This document shows positions 42,501-50,343 of a stretch of 64,000 bases of DNA, piece after piece. The stretch comes from Cohnella sp. SGD-V74 (GTDB lineage Bacteria > Bacillota > Bacilli > Paenibacillales > Paenibacillaceae). Both the position numbers and the translations under genes were made by a program. Under the pieces are notes generated by a model that had not been told where the DNA came from, did not search any database, and worked only from the letters and a program-made list of their open reading frames with translations. Location of the stretch: the NCBI RefSeq assembly GCF_003001675.1, contig NZ_PVYW01000015.1:176379-240378 (forward strand). Reading direction: 5' to 3'. Numbering within the stretch: the first letter of the stretch is position 1; each line of letters begins with the position of its first letter.

Positions 42501-44349
42501 TTTCCTGCTGACTGCCCAGCAGGAACACGGCTCGGTTCCCGTCCGCGCTTAACCCGGGCTGCCTCGTCATTTTGCCCCGATCGCCCAGATATGCATAGGC
42601 TCCCGTCTGCCATTCGAACCGGATCGCCCCCCAGGCCGAATCGAACGGTCCGGTCGAAGGATCGGCTGCAGGATTCCTGTTAATGTAGCTCATTGCCACG
42701 TATCGTCCGTCTTCGCTGAACACCGGACTGCTCATGTCGATCGTCGATGACAGCGGAGGCCCGTTATACAGGCTGCGAGTGAGCCTCTCCTGACGATCAT
42801 GGACATAGATGCGATACGGGCCATTCTGGAGTGCTCCCAGGAAGGCTACATAGCGCCCGTCCTGTGAGACGCTGAATTGGCTCACGTCGTAAGGCGCGTT
42901 CGATTCGTTCCGAATGTCCGCCCTGTCCGTCCGATCGGCGGCGATGCTGTACACGAATAATTCCCTCATCCGTCCGGGCGACGCATCGGAGACTGCCGTG
43001 AACATGACGTAGCTGCCGCCTCCGCTGACGACCGGGTCCCTGTATTCCCCGATCGATTCCGCCCCTTCCGCAACAGGCGTAAGGCGCGTTATCGTCTTGG
43101 TACCGGTATGATAGAGGAAAATATCGGTCAGCCCGTCCCTATCGCCCGGCGTAATCCCATCTGCATCTGAAGAGAAAGCAAGCCAGATTCCGTCGCCGCT
43201 CATCGATACACGATCGATTCGGCCGTTCTCCGTATTCGTTACAGGAACCGTGAGCCCGGATTGCCGATCATGCAGCATAATGTTCCGGCTGATATCGACG
43301 TAAGCTGCATAACGTCCGTTCGCGCTGACGTCAGCCATCCCCCGCACATTGTCCCGGTAGTAATCCGTATTCCCGATCCGGGCGATTGCCCCTGTACCAA
43401 CCTCGTAAGCGTATAGGCCGACATCCCCTGCCTCCGGAGCTCCGGCGCCCGGCAAATCCGGAAGATCGGACACGAATAGCACCGTTGAACCGTTCTTGCT
43501 CATAACCGGCATGGTCACCATATGACCTTGCGAATTATTTTCAGGTACGCCGGCAATTTTCACAGCATTCTTATGGAACGTCGATGCGATCACCCGATAA
43601 GGATTCGAGATGTTGCCCGCATGGTCGATCGCCTCAATTCCATAATGAAACAGCGCCGTCTCCGGCAGATTCGGGTCGATGAACATCAGATCCGCCGTCT
43701 CCCCGACCGGCTGGCCGTCCCGAATAATCCGATATCGATTCACTGACGGATCGGGCACGATGCTCCCTTCGGGATCCATCGTCATGGCAGGCTCCCATTG
43801 CAAAACGACTTGATCCGGGGAGCCCAGGATCGCGAACGCATTGAACGGCGGATTCGGCGCTGTCCTATCGAAGAAGACTCGCTGCGCGAGCGAATCGACG
43901 CTGCGCTCCTCGTCCTTCACGGCGTATGCCGCGATCTCGTAGCTTCCTTCTCCCGTGAATGCGATCATGATGCGGAACGTCGCGATTCCCGGCTCCCCGG
44001 AGGGCTCCGACGCCTCCCCGGAGAACAGCATCGGAGCCTCTTCCCCGAAGATCACCGCAACCGTAACCTCGGCGCCTTCCGCCGCTCGTCCTGTAACGGC
44101 ATAATCTGGCGTGTTGACATAAGGGGAGATCGCATCCAGTTCAGGAGGCGCCAGTGCGGCTTCTCCTGCGTCTCCATCAGCCGTAATCTGCTGCGTGATC
44201 GTCACCTGCTGCCCTTCGTTCGTCGTGTTCTCCTCCGCCGCCCATGCGTAGCCGCTCTCGAACGCCCCATACTTTGCGGCTGGAACGAATCCTGCCAATA
44301 GACTGATCACCATCAGCATCGCGACCGTCTTGAATACGAATTGTCTCAT
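36586..44349 (-). CDS. giant multidomain SLH surface protein (~2,587 aa)
   Basis: This very large exported protein is held on the wall by three C-terminal SLH domains (nt 36589-37158: FKDLNGHWAQ, FSDVRSEDWF, FADGKQVAPW). After a signal peptide (residues ~1-35) come Ig-like and FN3-like modules, then a WD40/TolB-type propeller (~270-640) with blade phrases such as VSMSGDGIWLAFSSDADG and PVFSEDGRYVAMSY. Several carboxypeptidase-regulatory-like beta domains follow (VEGTVAYEDGTAAPGVTV). A helical, Cys-containing block (~1,690-1,880) holds GIGEGLLGLG. Next are DPSGYVYEAVPSNRLEGV, an Ig_5-like module, two FN3 domains and a ZU5-like segment. No catalytic site is evident. The preferred ATG precedes RQFVFKTV, with GGAGGG about 11 nt upstream; a GTG six codons earlier is possible. 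It diverges from a two-component system that may control it. Confidence 0.88.
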   Translation of the reverse strand: MRQFVFKTVAMLMVISLLAGFVPAAKYGAFESGYAWAAEENTTNEGQQVTITQQITADGDAGEAALAPPELDAISPYVNTPDYAVTGRAAEGAEVTVAVIFGEEAPMLFSGEASEPSGEPGIATFRIMIAFTGEGSYEIAAYAVKDEERSVDSLAQRVFFDRTAPNPPFNAFAILGSPDQVVLQWEPAMTMDPEGSIVPDPSVNRYRIIRDGQPVGETADLMFIDPNLPETALFHYGIEAIDHAGNISNPYRVIASTFHKNAVKIAGVPENNSQGHMVTMPVMSKNGSTVLFVSDLPDLPGAGAPEAGDVGLYAYEVGTGAIARIGNTDYYRDNVRGMADVSANGRYAAYVDISRNIMLHDRQSGLTVPVTNTENGRIDRVSMSGDGIWLAFSSDADGITPGDRDGLTDIFLYHTGTKTITRLTPVAEGAESIGEYRDPVVSGGGSYVMFTAVSDASPGRMRELFVYSIAADRTDRADIRNESNAPYDVSQFSVSQDGRYVAFLGALQNGPYRIYVHDRQERLTRSLYNGPPLSSTIDMSSPVFSEDGRYVAMSYINRNPAADPSTGPFDSAWGAIRFEWQTGAYAYLGDRGKMTRQPGLSADGNRAVFLLGSQQEIYLACLTDVCSEQQPEDKIDRVILSVPSPVGRQIPLEGSLQITAIGGPGQALRALVAYETAGGMRTGELPLTERMDASGIYSGTWQMPDGAFQITGVRAESAANPSVAREADAGRLPLRVAGELRVLLDTSYLSHLGGSVIAAVSASGKGGASAVIGSDTLYRLALAGSDDYRLTVRDPNGVQLLDMQSIAVVDGQRREITVSPVPSARLEVLLEDDKGRPVAAGAEVRFRKGSSGTELSARADASGSFRLPGELRAGETWTVTAVVPEPYIAPAAKELTLGAGRNTLTLALERVADGSVEGTVAYEDGTAAPGVTVKLIHTLRGTVDAEAETDANGRYSLSAPQGLYRFEAARTKPPLLQVVGLLGNITLTPGTNATRNVTVTALGGARIEINARVKPVDGDWRKIDLWERRTASEYGLKITGSNPAASVYPGMITRNTYHTRGVAGDVMKVCIGGGHTDYSTACSEAVLDDYLQANVHLDMMEKARITGTIAGYLPGDDVRIGVELEEGGKFRNLHTIPVTTGGRLSVSLHETGKIRLRIQKTFPNRNVPPYYPTAVVQYVDVDVAEGQLVELPPIVLRDTTDWFYGVPGNGLTARREAIAGDSVSLRGSYRLSEDRQALKNVKLRIEVPAGTEMLEDSVVLNGSPVGAQRTETNVYELPVGDLMPGAFGSLNYRLKLEASATERFEASLRIAYERADNGERREEWIGTTYVYPVQLTLTAPGQVVHDQVPVSGRAPAGVRVSIYANDELAGEAIATAGGLWFAKVRLPQSPSAKVWGDEAVYRMTAVMKSDDVLIRSNPVSVSYDKDHAVITEVNMTSIYSNVSFDPAEGVARFPFVADMGLPLTFRVKFNNSERVSNVRIQFEDGELRATYIAAEDVFRATTTMKANKLGGIYVTYDTATEELSPVPRPDPADLGKAVSGLPDAWRLAQYELADEAEAAKHLGANPLMDLSSGAYNSPLVKVTMGNSDKYTGYMRVTARRATGPAGGKPYRDVSNGFAQTARGVALTTRATLSESLLTPTEKAAFAALLTGHNKDDVDQLIIGLTTAFPDSLNAKVMDIANNLRSYVTDAMDFSDYADELISFQDYVIQNECHGPTKNHYINMTNLLYESATDGLLAKNTITGYALIATHLNIPPMLGFGIGEGLLGLGNTVKNQWKERLDALKEDFKKDQEWRDRMAAAGAIDRCKTPEEVEEAERFEEENMVADPTWIYDPSGYVYEAVPSNRLEGVQASLYRQDPQSGEWRFWDAEWYLQRNPLMTDTEGRYGWDVPEGKWQVRYEKEGYQTAYSDELIVLPPHFDVNIPMVSYQPPTVQEVVADEARGVYLSFSKPMRTSSVTTVSVLMESERGEPVEGAVEAIRPERTAEGVEVAKHYRFIPSGTLAAGSAYRFTVLPEALSYAEVPMLAAEKRDLTVLPGDAAPKEAGADLQALPGSRSVTLTWRAEQSPLVKAMKLYWREAGKSNDAYTNEAELPPGQRSYALTGLNADTSYEIKLVTVGVNEKESAGLTAKAQTPSEEPLVMDATPAGDVTNAVAARTGAQSLGVRWTDPSDADLRSVMLAWRKKGDSEFGAQVSAAPGVQRMDIAGLAPNTVYEIRISTADTYWNESAGIVLEGSTQASVNQTGGGGGSGTGAGNVSNPPSDEEVLDVGAGELIWSWFEDDILLRIAPGTLPAGSKIAIRKLGAGPETVLPAPLGSYSDLFRIAVDGSNRFSQPVKLSMRYRTAAGSEFDLRKVGVFRRNDRDGSWSYVGGTLNRRAGIVTAEIGEPGIYALLSAGTRFKDLNGHWAQEMVEVLAGRTIVSGRSRDVFAPSARLTRAEATKLLVETMRGKATSPQGSRSFSDVRSEDWFYPYLVTAAAAGWIEGSGDRFRPNDPISREELAALFIRALGWQEEAEARAEQLANTGGTAAFADGKQVAPWAAGYVEVAREKGLMQGSRGGQFLPKANATRAEGAVLLFRAIQGMGWIEE

Positions 44350-44436
44350 GCCCGCGCTTCCCTCCACCTAACCGAATCGCCTGCCAAGCAGTACCTTCAT
44401 CGTACGCTGTGACGATTCCCGCACACTAGAGACACG

Positions 44437-44454
44437 TTCCCGGATAATCGGGAA
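44437..44454. promoter_or_regulatory. palindrome TTCCCG-N6-CGGGAA, copy 1
   Basis: TTCCCGGATAATCGGGAA has perfect 6-bp arms, about 90 nt upstream of the giant SLH start. It differs from copy 2 at one spacer base, so the conservation includes the spacer. Confidence 0.6.
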
Positions 44455-44559
44455 GTTGGTCGGGGAATTCGCTCGCAGCGCAGCCAGCTTGCAGAGCCAA
44501 CCGCTGGCGGAGCGGCAGGAGAATGCCCTGGCGAACGCGAATAACTTTCCCAGCGCCTT

Positions 44560-44577
44560 TTCCCGGACAATCGGGAA
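44560..44577. promoter_or_regulatory. palindrome TTCCCG-N6-CGGGAA, copy 2
   Basis: TTCCCGGACAATCGGGAA lies about 75 nt upstream of the membrane-protein start and 123 bp from copy 1, placing one site near each divergent gene. Confidence 0.6.
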
Positions 44578-44649
44578 TATCCCCTCTATTCGTTGCGGAC
44601 AGCGTTTCGTTAAGCTGATTGCATGACCAATGAGAGGGGATAGCGCGTT

Positions 44650-45462
44650 ATGAATTTGAATGTAACGGATGTGCATGTCAATGGGGGACCGCAGCGCTGG
44701 AAAATAATCGGGTTCCCTATTCTCGCAATACTGTTTACGTTATTCGGCTTCTTTTTCCTGGAGGGGGCTACGGAGGCGCTGGAGCCTTGGCAGCCTTCCG
44801 ATTGCGAAGGCTGCAGCGCCGAAACCGCCGTACCCGATTCCTATCGCTGGCTCGCGACTTCGCACGGCGGGCTGCTCGCTTTCTTGTTCGGCGGCAGTCT
44901 GATCGCACTGTTGCGCCGCCCGTTCGAGAAGCCGATGCTGCTTCACTTCTATGCAGCCGGCCATCTCATCTTCCTGGCGGCATTGGCGGCTACCGCGCCT
45001 GCCCTTGCACTTGAGAAAGCCTTCATATTCGTCCTGTTCCTGCTCACACTGACGATCCTGTTCGCGTTCTATCACAACCGGTCCAGCGCGATCCGGCTTG
45101 ACCCGCCCGGCAAATATTCCCGCCCGCTTCTCGCGCTGACGGCGATCGCGGCAATCTTCCTGCTGCCGGTTGCGATTAATGCCGGCATCCAGCAATGGTC
45201 GGAGACGGCGGGGCAGTTCCGCTGGGGAGAACACACGGCGATGGTGCTGACCCTGCTGTACGGCGGTGTGTTGACCGCCTCGCGGCGGGCCGGCTCGTCG
45301 GCGCTCGGCCTTATTGTAAGCTTGACCTATCTGTACCTTGGCGCTTCGGCCCTTGCGGTTCCGGAACATCCGGGAAGCTGGGGCATCGCAGGGGGAACCG
45401 CGTCCCTTCTCTACGGCGCGATCTTCGCCGCCGCTACGATATTCGGCAATCGACCGAGGTGA
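44650..45462 (+). CDS. predicted multi-pass membrane protein of the sensor cassette
   Basis: I do not recognise the family. The 270 residues have about eight hydrophobic helices, an N-terminal loop CEGCSAETAVPDS with two close Cys after the first helix, and no catalytic motif. The ATG has GAGAGGGG upstream. Its stop overlaps the kinase start by 4 nt (GTGA), so the three genes form one translation-coupled operon. The context suggests a sensory partner or accessory of the kinase, for instance a signal receptor or a target of the response. Confidence 0.75.
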   Translation: MNLNVTDVHVNGGPQRWKIIGFPILAILFTLFGFFFLEGATEALEPWQPSDCEGCSAETAVPDSYRWLATSHGGLLAFLFGGSLIALLRRPFEKPMLLHFYAAGHLIFLAALAATAPALALEKAFIFVLFLLTLTILFAFYHNRSSAIRLDPPGKYSRPLLALTAIAAIFLLPVAINAGIQQWSETAGQFRWGEHTAMVLTLLYGGVLTASRRAGSSALGLIVSLTYLYLGASALAVPEHPGSWGIAGGTASLLYGAIFAAATIFGNRPR

Positions 45463-47675
45463 ATCCGTTCTTGAAGGCCTTGTTTAAGCCATTCCTCCAA
45501 GCGCAGCATCGCAAGTCCGGCCGCCGCCGTTCCCGGCGGCTGTTGGCGCTTTATGTCGGAATCGCTGCCCTGAATCTGTTCTTGGTCTTATGTTACCTGG
45601 CTTCCTTGCCTTCGTATTATGAATATCTGCATGAGACCTGCATCGGTTCGGCGCAAGGCTGTCCGAACGCGTCGATATCCGTCCTCTCCGGGGAATGGCG
45701 CGATGCGCTCGGGCTGACGGCTTCGGGAGCGGCCATGCTGCATATCGGCATCGATCTGTTCTTCTTCTGCTGCTATGCGTTCACGGCTGCGCTGATCCTG
45801 CTCTTGAAGCCGAAGGACATCCTGGGCTCCGTTACGGCGTTCACGCTTGTCTCGTTTGCCTTCGGCGACCTCGTCTTCAAGCAGTGGGCAGGCTCTGACA
45901 TTCTCGTCCCCTTCGCGCAGAGCGCCGGGATACTCGGAATCATGTGCTTCGCGCTGTGGTTCCCGAGCGGCCGCATCACTCACGCGTGGGTCGGCTGGGT
46001 CGCCGTCGCCGCATTCCTCATCCGTTATGTGCCCGCCCATCTGCCGCTGCCGGCCGTTCATGTCGACAAGTGGCCGCTGGGGCTGTCGTTTGGCTGGCTG
46101 ATCGTCTTTTTCGGCACACTGGCTTACAGCCAATATACGCAGTACCGCGACAATGCTTCAGCGGAAGCGAGGCAAGCGGTCCGTAAAGTGGCGTTCGGTA
46201 TTATCGGCGCTTTCGCCGCGCTCATCTGCGTCAATCTCTCGCTTCTCGTATGGCCGCAGCTCTACAAGAGCGACAGCTTCGCGCTCGATCTCGCGATCCG
46301 TCTCACGATACTGCCGATTCCGATCACGATCGGCTCCGCCTTGTTGAAGGACCGGTTATGGAACGTTCCCCCTATCGTGCGCCGAAGCGCCGTTTACGCC
46401 GGACTGCTTTTTATCCTCTTCGTGATCTACATGGCCACGGTATGGTACCTCGCCCTGGTGTTCCAAGCCCGGAGCGGCTTCTACTCGCTGATCGCGACGG
46501 GACTGGTCGCCGTCTTGTTCAGCCCGCTGAAAGTGCTTATGGAGCGGCTGATTAACCGGACCATGTACGGCAAGGGAGAGAATCCGGTATCCTTCCTCGT
46601 CGGATTGGGCGATCGATTGAAGGAGCCTCATGCGCCGGAGCAAGTGCTCGCCACGGTTGTGACGACGGTGAAGGACATGCTTCATCTGCCGCATGCCTCT
46701 ATTACGATTCTGGTAAACGGCCGCGAACAGGACGCGGCAGCGGCAGGTTCGCCGCGCGAGCCGCAGGCCATCCGATTCCCGCTGGTGATGGGAGGAGACC
46801 AGCTCGGCAGCTTATATATACTGCCGCGATCGCCCGATGAACCGCTGCGCAAGGCCGATCAGCGGCTTCTTCAGCTGCTTGCGAGGGAATCCGCCCGAAT
46901 CGTCCACGGGCTGAAGCAGTCGCTCGATATCGGCCGTCTGATGAAGGAACTGCAGACGTCGCGAGAGAAGCTCATCTTCGCACGGGAAGAGGAGAGGCGG
47001 TCCATACGCAACAATCTGCATGACGACCTGGCTCCCCGGCTTGCTTCGCTCGCGCTCACCGCTTCGGCGGCGGGCGGTTACATTCGTAAGAACCCCGAGC
47101 GGGCCGAGACGATTATCGCGGAGCTTGAAGCCGATATTCGGGTTACCGTAAGCGACATTCGGGAATTCGTCCATAACCTTCGGCCTCCGGCTTTGGATCA
47201 GTACGGACTCATCGAAGCTATACGCCAGCGCGCGGATCGTCTGATGTATGTACAGAACGCGCACGGCGGCCGCCCCGACAAGCCGATTCGCTTCGTTCTG
47301 TTGTCGCCCGGCGAGCTGCCCCCGCTTCCGGCTGCCGTGGAAGTTGCCGCCTATCGTATCGTATCCGAGGCGTTAGTCAATGTCGTCAAGCATTCCCGCG
47401 CCAGCACTTGCGCGGTGACGCTTGCCCTGCAGACGGAAGATCAGTCCGATGAACTCTATGTGGAGGTTGCGGATGACGGCATAGGCCTCTCGGACGCGGC
47501 CGGCGACTGGACGGCTTCAGAATTCCGGGAAGCCGGAGTCGGTCTGATGTCGATCCGGGAGAGAGCCGCCGAATTGGGCGGACGGAGCCGGATTGCCCGG
47601 CTGGAGGGCGCAGGAACCCAGGTAGCCGCTTGGCTGCCTATGCAAATTCATACCGATTGGAGTGCAGCAGAGTGA
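45459..47675 (+). CDS. multi-pass sensor histidine kinase (NarL/ComP-like)
   Basis: This is a membrane sensor kinase of 738 residues. The N-terminal ~370 residues carry about eight membrane helices with an extracytoplasmic loop that includes CIGSAQGCPNASIS. A GAF-like part (~390-500; GENPVSFLVGLGDRL, ASITILVNG) comes next. The HisKA_3 helix is EERRSIRNNLHDDLAPRLAS with the phospho-His in LHDDL, followed by VHNLRPPALDQYGL. The HATPase_c domain has YRIVSEALVNVVKHS, VADDGIGL and GVGLMSIRERA. The layout resembles ComP, but no comQ or comX-like gene is present. The GTG start overlaps the upstream stop; earlier in-frame starts lie inside the membrane-protein gene. It phosphorylates the next gene's product. 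Confidence 0.9.
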   Translation: MNPFLKALFKPFLQAQHRKSGRRRSRRLLALYVGIAALNLFLVLCYLASLPSYYEYLHETCIGSAQGCPNASISVLSGEWRDALGLTASGAAMLHIGIDLFFFCCYAFTAALILLLKPKDILGSVTAFTLVSFAFGDLVFKQWAGSDILVPFAQSAGILGIMCFALWFPSGRITHAWVGWVAVAAFLIRYVPAHLPLPAVHVDKWPLGLSFGWLIVFFGTLAYSQYTQYRDNASAEARQAVRKVAFGIIGAFAALICVNLSLLVWPQLYKSDSFALDLAIRLTILPIPITIGSALLKDRLWNVPPIVRRSAVYAGLLFILFVIYMATVWYLALVFQARSGFYSLIATGLVAVLFSPLKVLMERLINRTMYGKGENPVSFLVGLGDRLKEPHAPEQVLATVVTTVKDMLHLPHASITILVNGREQDAAAAGSPREPQAIRFPLVMGGDQLGSLYILPRSPDEPLRKADQRLLQLLARESARIVHGLKQSLDIGRLMKELQTSREKLIFAREEERRSIRNNLHDDLAPRLASLALTASAAGGYIRKNPERAETIIAELEADIRVTVSDIREFVHNLRPPALDQYGLIEAIRQRADRLMYVQNAHGGRPDKPIRFVLLSPGELPPLPAAVEVAAYRIVSEALVNVVKHSRASTCAVTLALQTEDQSDELYVEVADDGIGLSDAAGDWTASEFREAGVGLMSIRERAAELGGRSRIARLEGAGTQVAAWLPMQIHTDWSAAE

Positions 47676-48334
47676 AGGTGTGGAAAATACTGATCGCCGA
47701 CGATCATCCGATGTACCGCAAAGGACTGCGAACGATTCTGGAGACGGCAGACGATATGGAAGTCGTGGGCGAGGCTGCGAACGGTCAGGAAGCGGTCGAC
47801 CTTTGCGAATCATCGTCGCCCGACGTCATCCTTATGGATATCCGGATGCCCGGCTTGAACGGCGTAGAAGCAGCCAGACAGATCAAGCAGGATCATCCTG
47901 GCGTGCATATTCTGTTCCTGACGATGCACCAGGACGATGCGTCGGTCATTACCGCGATGAAGACGGGGGCAAGAGGCTACTTTCTCAAGGATGCGGACAA
48001 GGACGAGATCCTTCGGGCAATTCGCGCGGTAGCGGCGGGGGAAGCGATCTTCAGCGCGGAAGTGGCTGCGCGGATGATCGACTATGCGACCCGGTCTTCC
48101 TTCCCTCTCGAACGATTCACCCAATTGACCGTGCGGGAGAAAGAGGTGCTCGCTTATATGGCCGACGGATGCTCGAACGCCGAGATCAGCGAGGCGCTGG
48201 GCCTGTCGGCAAAAACCGTGTCCAATTACGTAACGCTGGTGCTGAACAAGCTGCCGGCGGCCAATCGCGCTGCAGCCGTGCGAATGGTCGAGAACGCGAA
48301 ACATGAAGAAGATCGTCTGCGACAGGGTTTCTGA
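47672..48334 (+). CDS. NarL/FixJ-family response regulator
   Basis: This 220-residue regulator partners the kinase before it. The receiver has ILIADDHPMYRKGL (acidic pocket), the phospho-Asp in VILMDIRMPGLNG, LFLTMH (Thr) and YFLKDAD (Lys). The C-terminal LuxR-type helix-turn-helix reads LTVREKEVLAYMADG and AEISEALGLSAKTVSNYV. GTG overlaps the kinase stop by 4 nt. Regulators of this class usually bind short inverted repeats as dimers; the two TTCCCG-N6-CGGGAA sites upstream of the operon are the obvious candidates. A bidirectional terminator follows. Confidence 0.93.
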   Translation: MKVWKILIADDHPMYRKGLRTILETADDMEVVGEAANGQEAVDLCESSSPDVILMDIRMPGLNGVEAARQIKQDHPGVHILFLTMHQDDASVITAMKTGARGYFLKDADKDEILRAIRAVAAGEAIFSAEVAARMIDYATRSSFPLERFTQLTVREKEVLAYMADGCSNAEISEALGLSAKTVSNYVTLVLNKLPAANRAAAVRMVENAKHEEDRLRQGF

Positions 48335-48370
48335 CCCAGTGGGATAACAGGAGGTTTGCACGATAAAAAA

Positions 48371-48413
48371 AGCCGCCCGGCGAAAGATCGTTTCCGATCC
48401 TCCGCCAGGCGGC
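48371..48413. terminator. bidirectional terminator between the regulator and atpC
   Basis: Arms GCCGCC and GGCGGC with an inner GATCG/CGATC stem form a long hairpin. The minus strand then has seven T, so it ends the atp operon well; the plus strand has a weaker tail. Confidence 0.88.
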
Positions 48414-48425
48414 CGATAAAGCCCA

Positions 48426-48848
48426 TTATTGGTTCCGATGCTGGTGTTCCTTCTCGTTGACCGTTTCCAGCCGCAAGATGGCCCGTTGCAGCGCCAGTTC
48501 GGCGCGAGCCGCACTGATGTCCGCTTGCTTCTGCGCGAGACGGCGCTCAGCCCGTTCCTTCGCAAGACGCGCGCGGGAAACGTCGATGTCCGACTCAAGC
48601 TCGGCAGCTTCGGCGAGAATAACGACTTTGTCCTTGCGCACTTCCATAAAACCGCCGTGAACGGCAATGAATTCGTTCGTATTGCCGATCTTGGCTTTAA
48701 CCGGAGCCACTTTCAGCGGCGTAACCAGAGGAATATGGTTGGGCAGAATGCCGAGCTCGCCGGCCACGCCTTTAACGACGACCATATTCACGTCTTTCTC
48801 GTAAACCTTGTGCTCCGGAGTGACGATCTCTAACCGTAAGGTACTCAT
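48426..48848 (-). CDS. atpC: ATP synthase epsilon subunit
   Basis: AtpC is part of the central stalk and can inhibit ATP hydrolysis. The 140 residues comprise an N-terminal beta sandwich (LRLEIVTPEHKVYEKDV, GELGILPNHIPLVTPL) and a C-terminal helical hairpin rich in Ala, Arg and Glu. GGAGGG precedes the ATG. It is the last gene of the atp operon. Confidence 0.96.
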   Translation of the reverse strand: MSTLRLEIVTPEHKVYEKDVNMVVVKGVAGELGILPNHIPLVTPLKVAPVKAKIGNTNEFIAVHGGFMEVRKDKVVILAEAAELESDIDVSRARLAKERAERRLAQKQADISAARAELALQRAILRLETVNEKEHQHRNQ

Positions 48849-48875
48849 ATCGATCCCTCCAAACCAGCCGCCGGA

Positions 48876-50294
48876 TTAAACCTCAGCAGCGAGTTTCTTC
48901 GCTTTCTCGACCGCTTCCTCGATAACGCCGACGTTGTGGAAAGCCGGTTCCGGAAGATCGTCGTGCTTGCCTTCGAGGATTTCCTTAAAGCTGCGGATCG
49001 TTTCTTTGATCGGAGCATAGACGCCCGGGATGCCGTTGAACGCCTCTGCGACGTGCAGCGGTTGGGACAGGAACAGTTGAATGCGACGAGCGCGTTGAAC
49101 GACCTGTTTGTCTTCATCGGACAACTCGTCCATACCGAGGATGGCGATGATGTCTTGAAGCTCTTTGTAACGCTGCAGCAATTTCTTAACGCCTTGCGCT
49201 ACGTTGTAGTGCTCCTCGCCGACGATTTCCGGAGCAAGAATCCGGGAAGAGGAAGCCAGCGGGTCAACCGCCGGGAAAATCCCCATCGCAGCGATGTTAC
49301 GCTCCAAGTTCGTCGTTGCGTCCAAGTGGGCGAACGCCGTAGCCGGAGCCGGGTCGGTATAGTCATCCGCTGGAACGTAGATCGCCTGGATCGACGTTAC
49401 GGAACCTTTTTTCGTAGAGGTAATACGCTCTTGAAGTTGACCCATCTCGGTAGCCAGCGTAGGTTGGTAACCAACCGCGGAAGGCATACGGCCGAGAAGC
49501 GCCGATACTTCGGAGCCCGCTTGGGTAAAGCGGAAAATGTTGTCGACGAACAGAAGAACGTCGCGGCCTTCTTGATCGCGGAAGTATTCCGCCATCGTCA
49601 GCCCCGTCAGAGCAACGCGCATACGCGCGCCCGGAGGCTCGTTCATCTGACCGAACACCATCGCCAGCTTCGCGATAACGCCGGATTCCGTCATCTCGTG
49701 GTAGAGGTCGTTACCTTCGCGGGTACGCTCCCCTACGCCGGCGAATACGGAAATACCGCCGTGCTCGGATGCGATGTTGTGAATCAGCTCTTGCATCAGA
49801 ACGGTTTTACCTACGCCTGCGCCGCCGAACAGACCGATCTTACCGCCCTTGGTGTAAGGCGCGAGCAAGTCGACGACTTTGATTCCCGTCTCCAGCATTT
49901 CCGTCTGGGTAGTCAAATCTTCGAAAGAAGGAGCTTGACGGTGAATCGGGTTCGTATGCGTGCGATCGACTTCGCCTTTGCCGTCGATCGAGTCGCCCAA
50001 TACGTTGAAAACCCGGCCCAATGTCGCAGGACCTACAGGAATCGTGATCGGTACGCCCAAGTCGACCGCTTCCGTTCCTCTGACCAAACCGTCGGTAGAG
50101 GACATCGCGACCGCGCGAACCAGATTGTCGCCAAGGTGCTGCGCGACTTCAACCGTAAGGCTGACGTCGGTGCCGCTAGCGCTCTCGGCCTTCGCTTCAA
50201 TTTTAATCGCATTGAGAATGTCAGGCAGATGACCGTGGTCGAACTCGATGTCGACAACAGGCCCCAGAACCTGAACAACGCGCCCTTTGCTCAT
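48876..50294 (-). CDS. atpD: ATP synthase beta subunit
   Basis: AtpD is the catalytic subunit of F1. The 472 residues contain the Walker A loop GGAGVGKTVL (~155-164), the catalytic-Glu and Walker B regions GERTREGNDLYHEM and VLLFVDNIFRFTQAGSEVS, and the GRMPSAVGYQPTLATEMG loop that includes the DELSDED-adjacent catch elements further on. The ATG in MSKGRVVQVLGPVVDIEF follows AGGAGG by 7 nt; 39 further codons upstream are open but overlap the end of atpG. Confidence 0.97.
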   Translation of the reverse strand: MSKGRVVQVLGPVVDIEFDHGHLPDILNAIKIEAKAESASGTDVSLTVEVAQHLGDNLVRAVAMSSTDGLVRGTEAVDLGVPITIPVGPATLGRVFNVLGDSIDGKGEVDRTHTNPIHRQAPSFEDLTTQTEMLETGIKVVDLLAPYTKGGKIGLFGGAGVGKTVLMQELIHNIASEHGGISVFAGVGERTREGNDLYHEMTESGVIAKLAMVFGQMNEPPGARMRVALTGLTMAEYFRDQEGRDVLLFVDNIFRFTQAGSEVSALLGRMPSAVGYQPTLATEMGQLQERITSTKKGSVTSIQAIYVPADDYTDPAPATAFAHLDATTNLERNIAAMGIFPAVDPLASSSRILAPEIVGEEHYNVAQGVKKLLQRYKELQDIIAILGMDELSDEDKQVVQRARRIQLFLSQPLHVAEAFNGIPGVYAPIKETIRSFKEILEGKHDDLPEPAFHNVGVIEEAVEKAKKLAAEV

Positions 50295-50343
50295 GGATTT
50301 ACCTCCTAAAAATAGTGCGATCAGTGAGCAATCGTCACGATTG

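Larger units (their letters stand above)
44368..44649. other. divergent control region of the giant SLH gene and sensor cassette
   Basis: No gene lies in this interval. It contains two matching palindromes (separate entries), an extra TTCCCG half-site near 44416, and no strong sigma-A promoter on either strand. That would fit promoters that need an activator. Confidence 0.5.

Noticed and set aside
44593..44598. TTGCGG as a ComA-box half-site
   Set aside because: A single hexamer without its CCGCAA partner; expected by chance.
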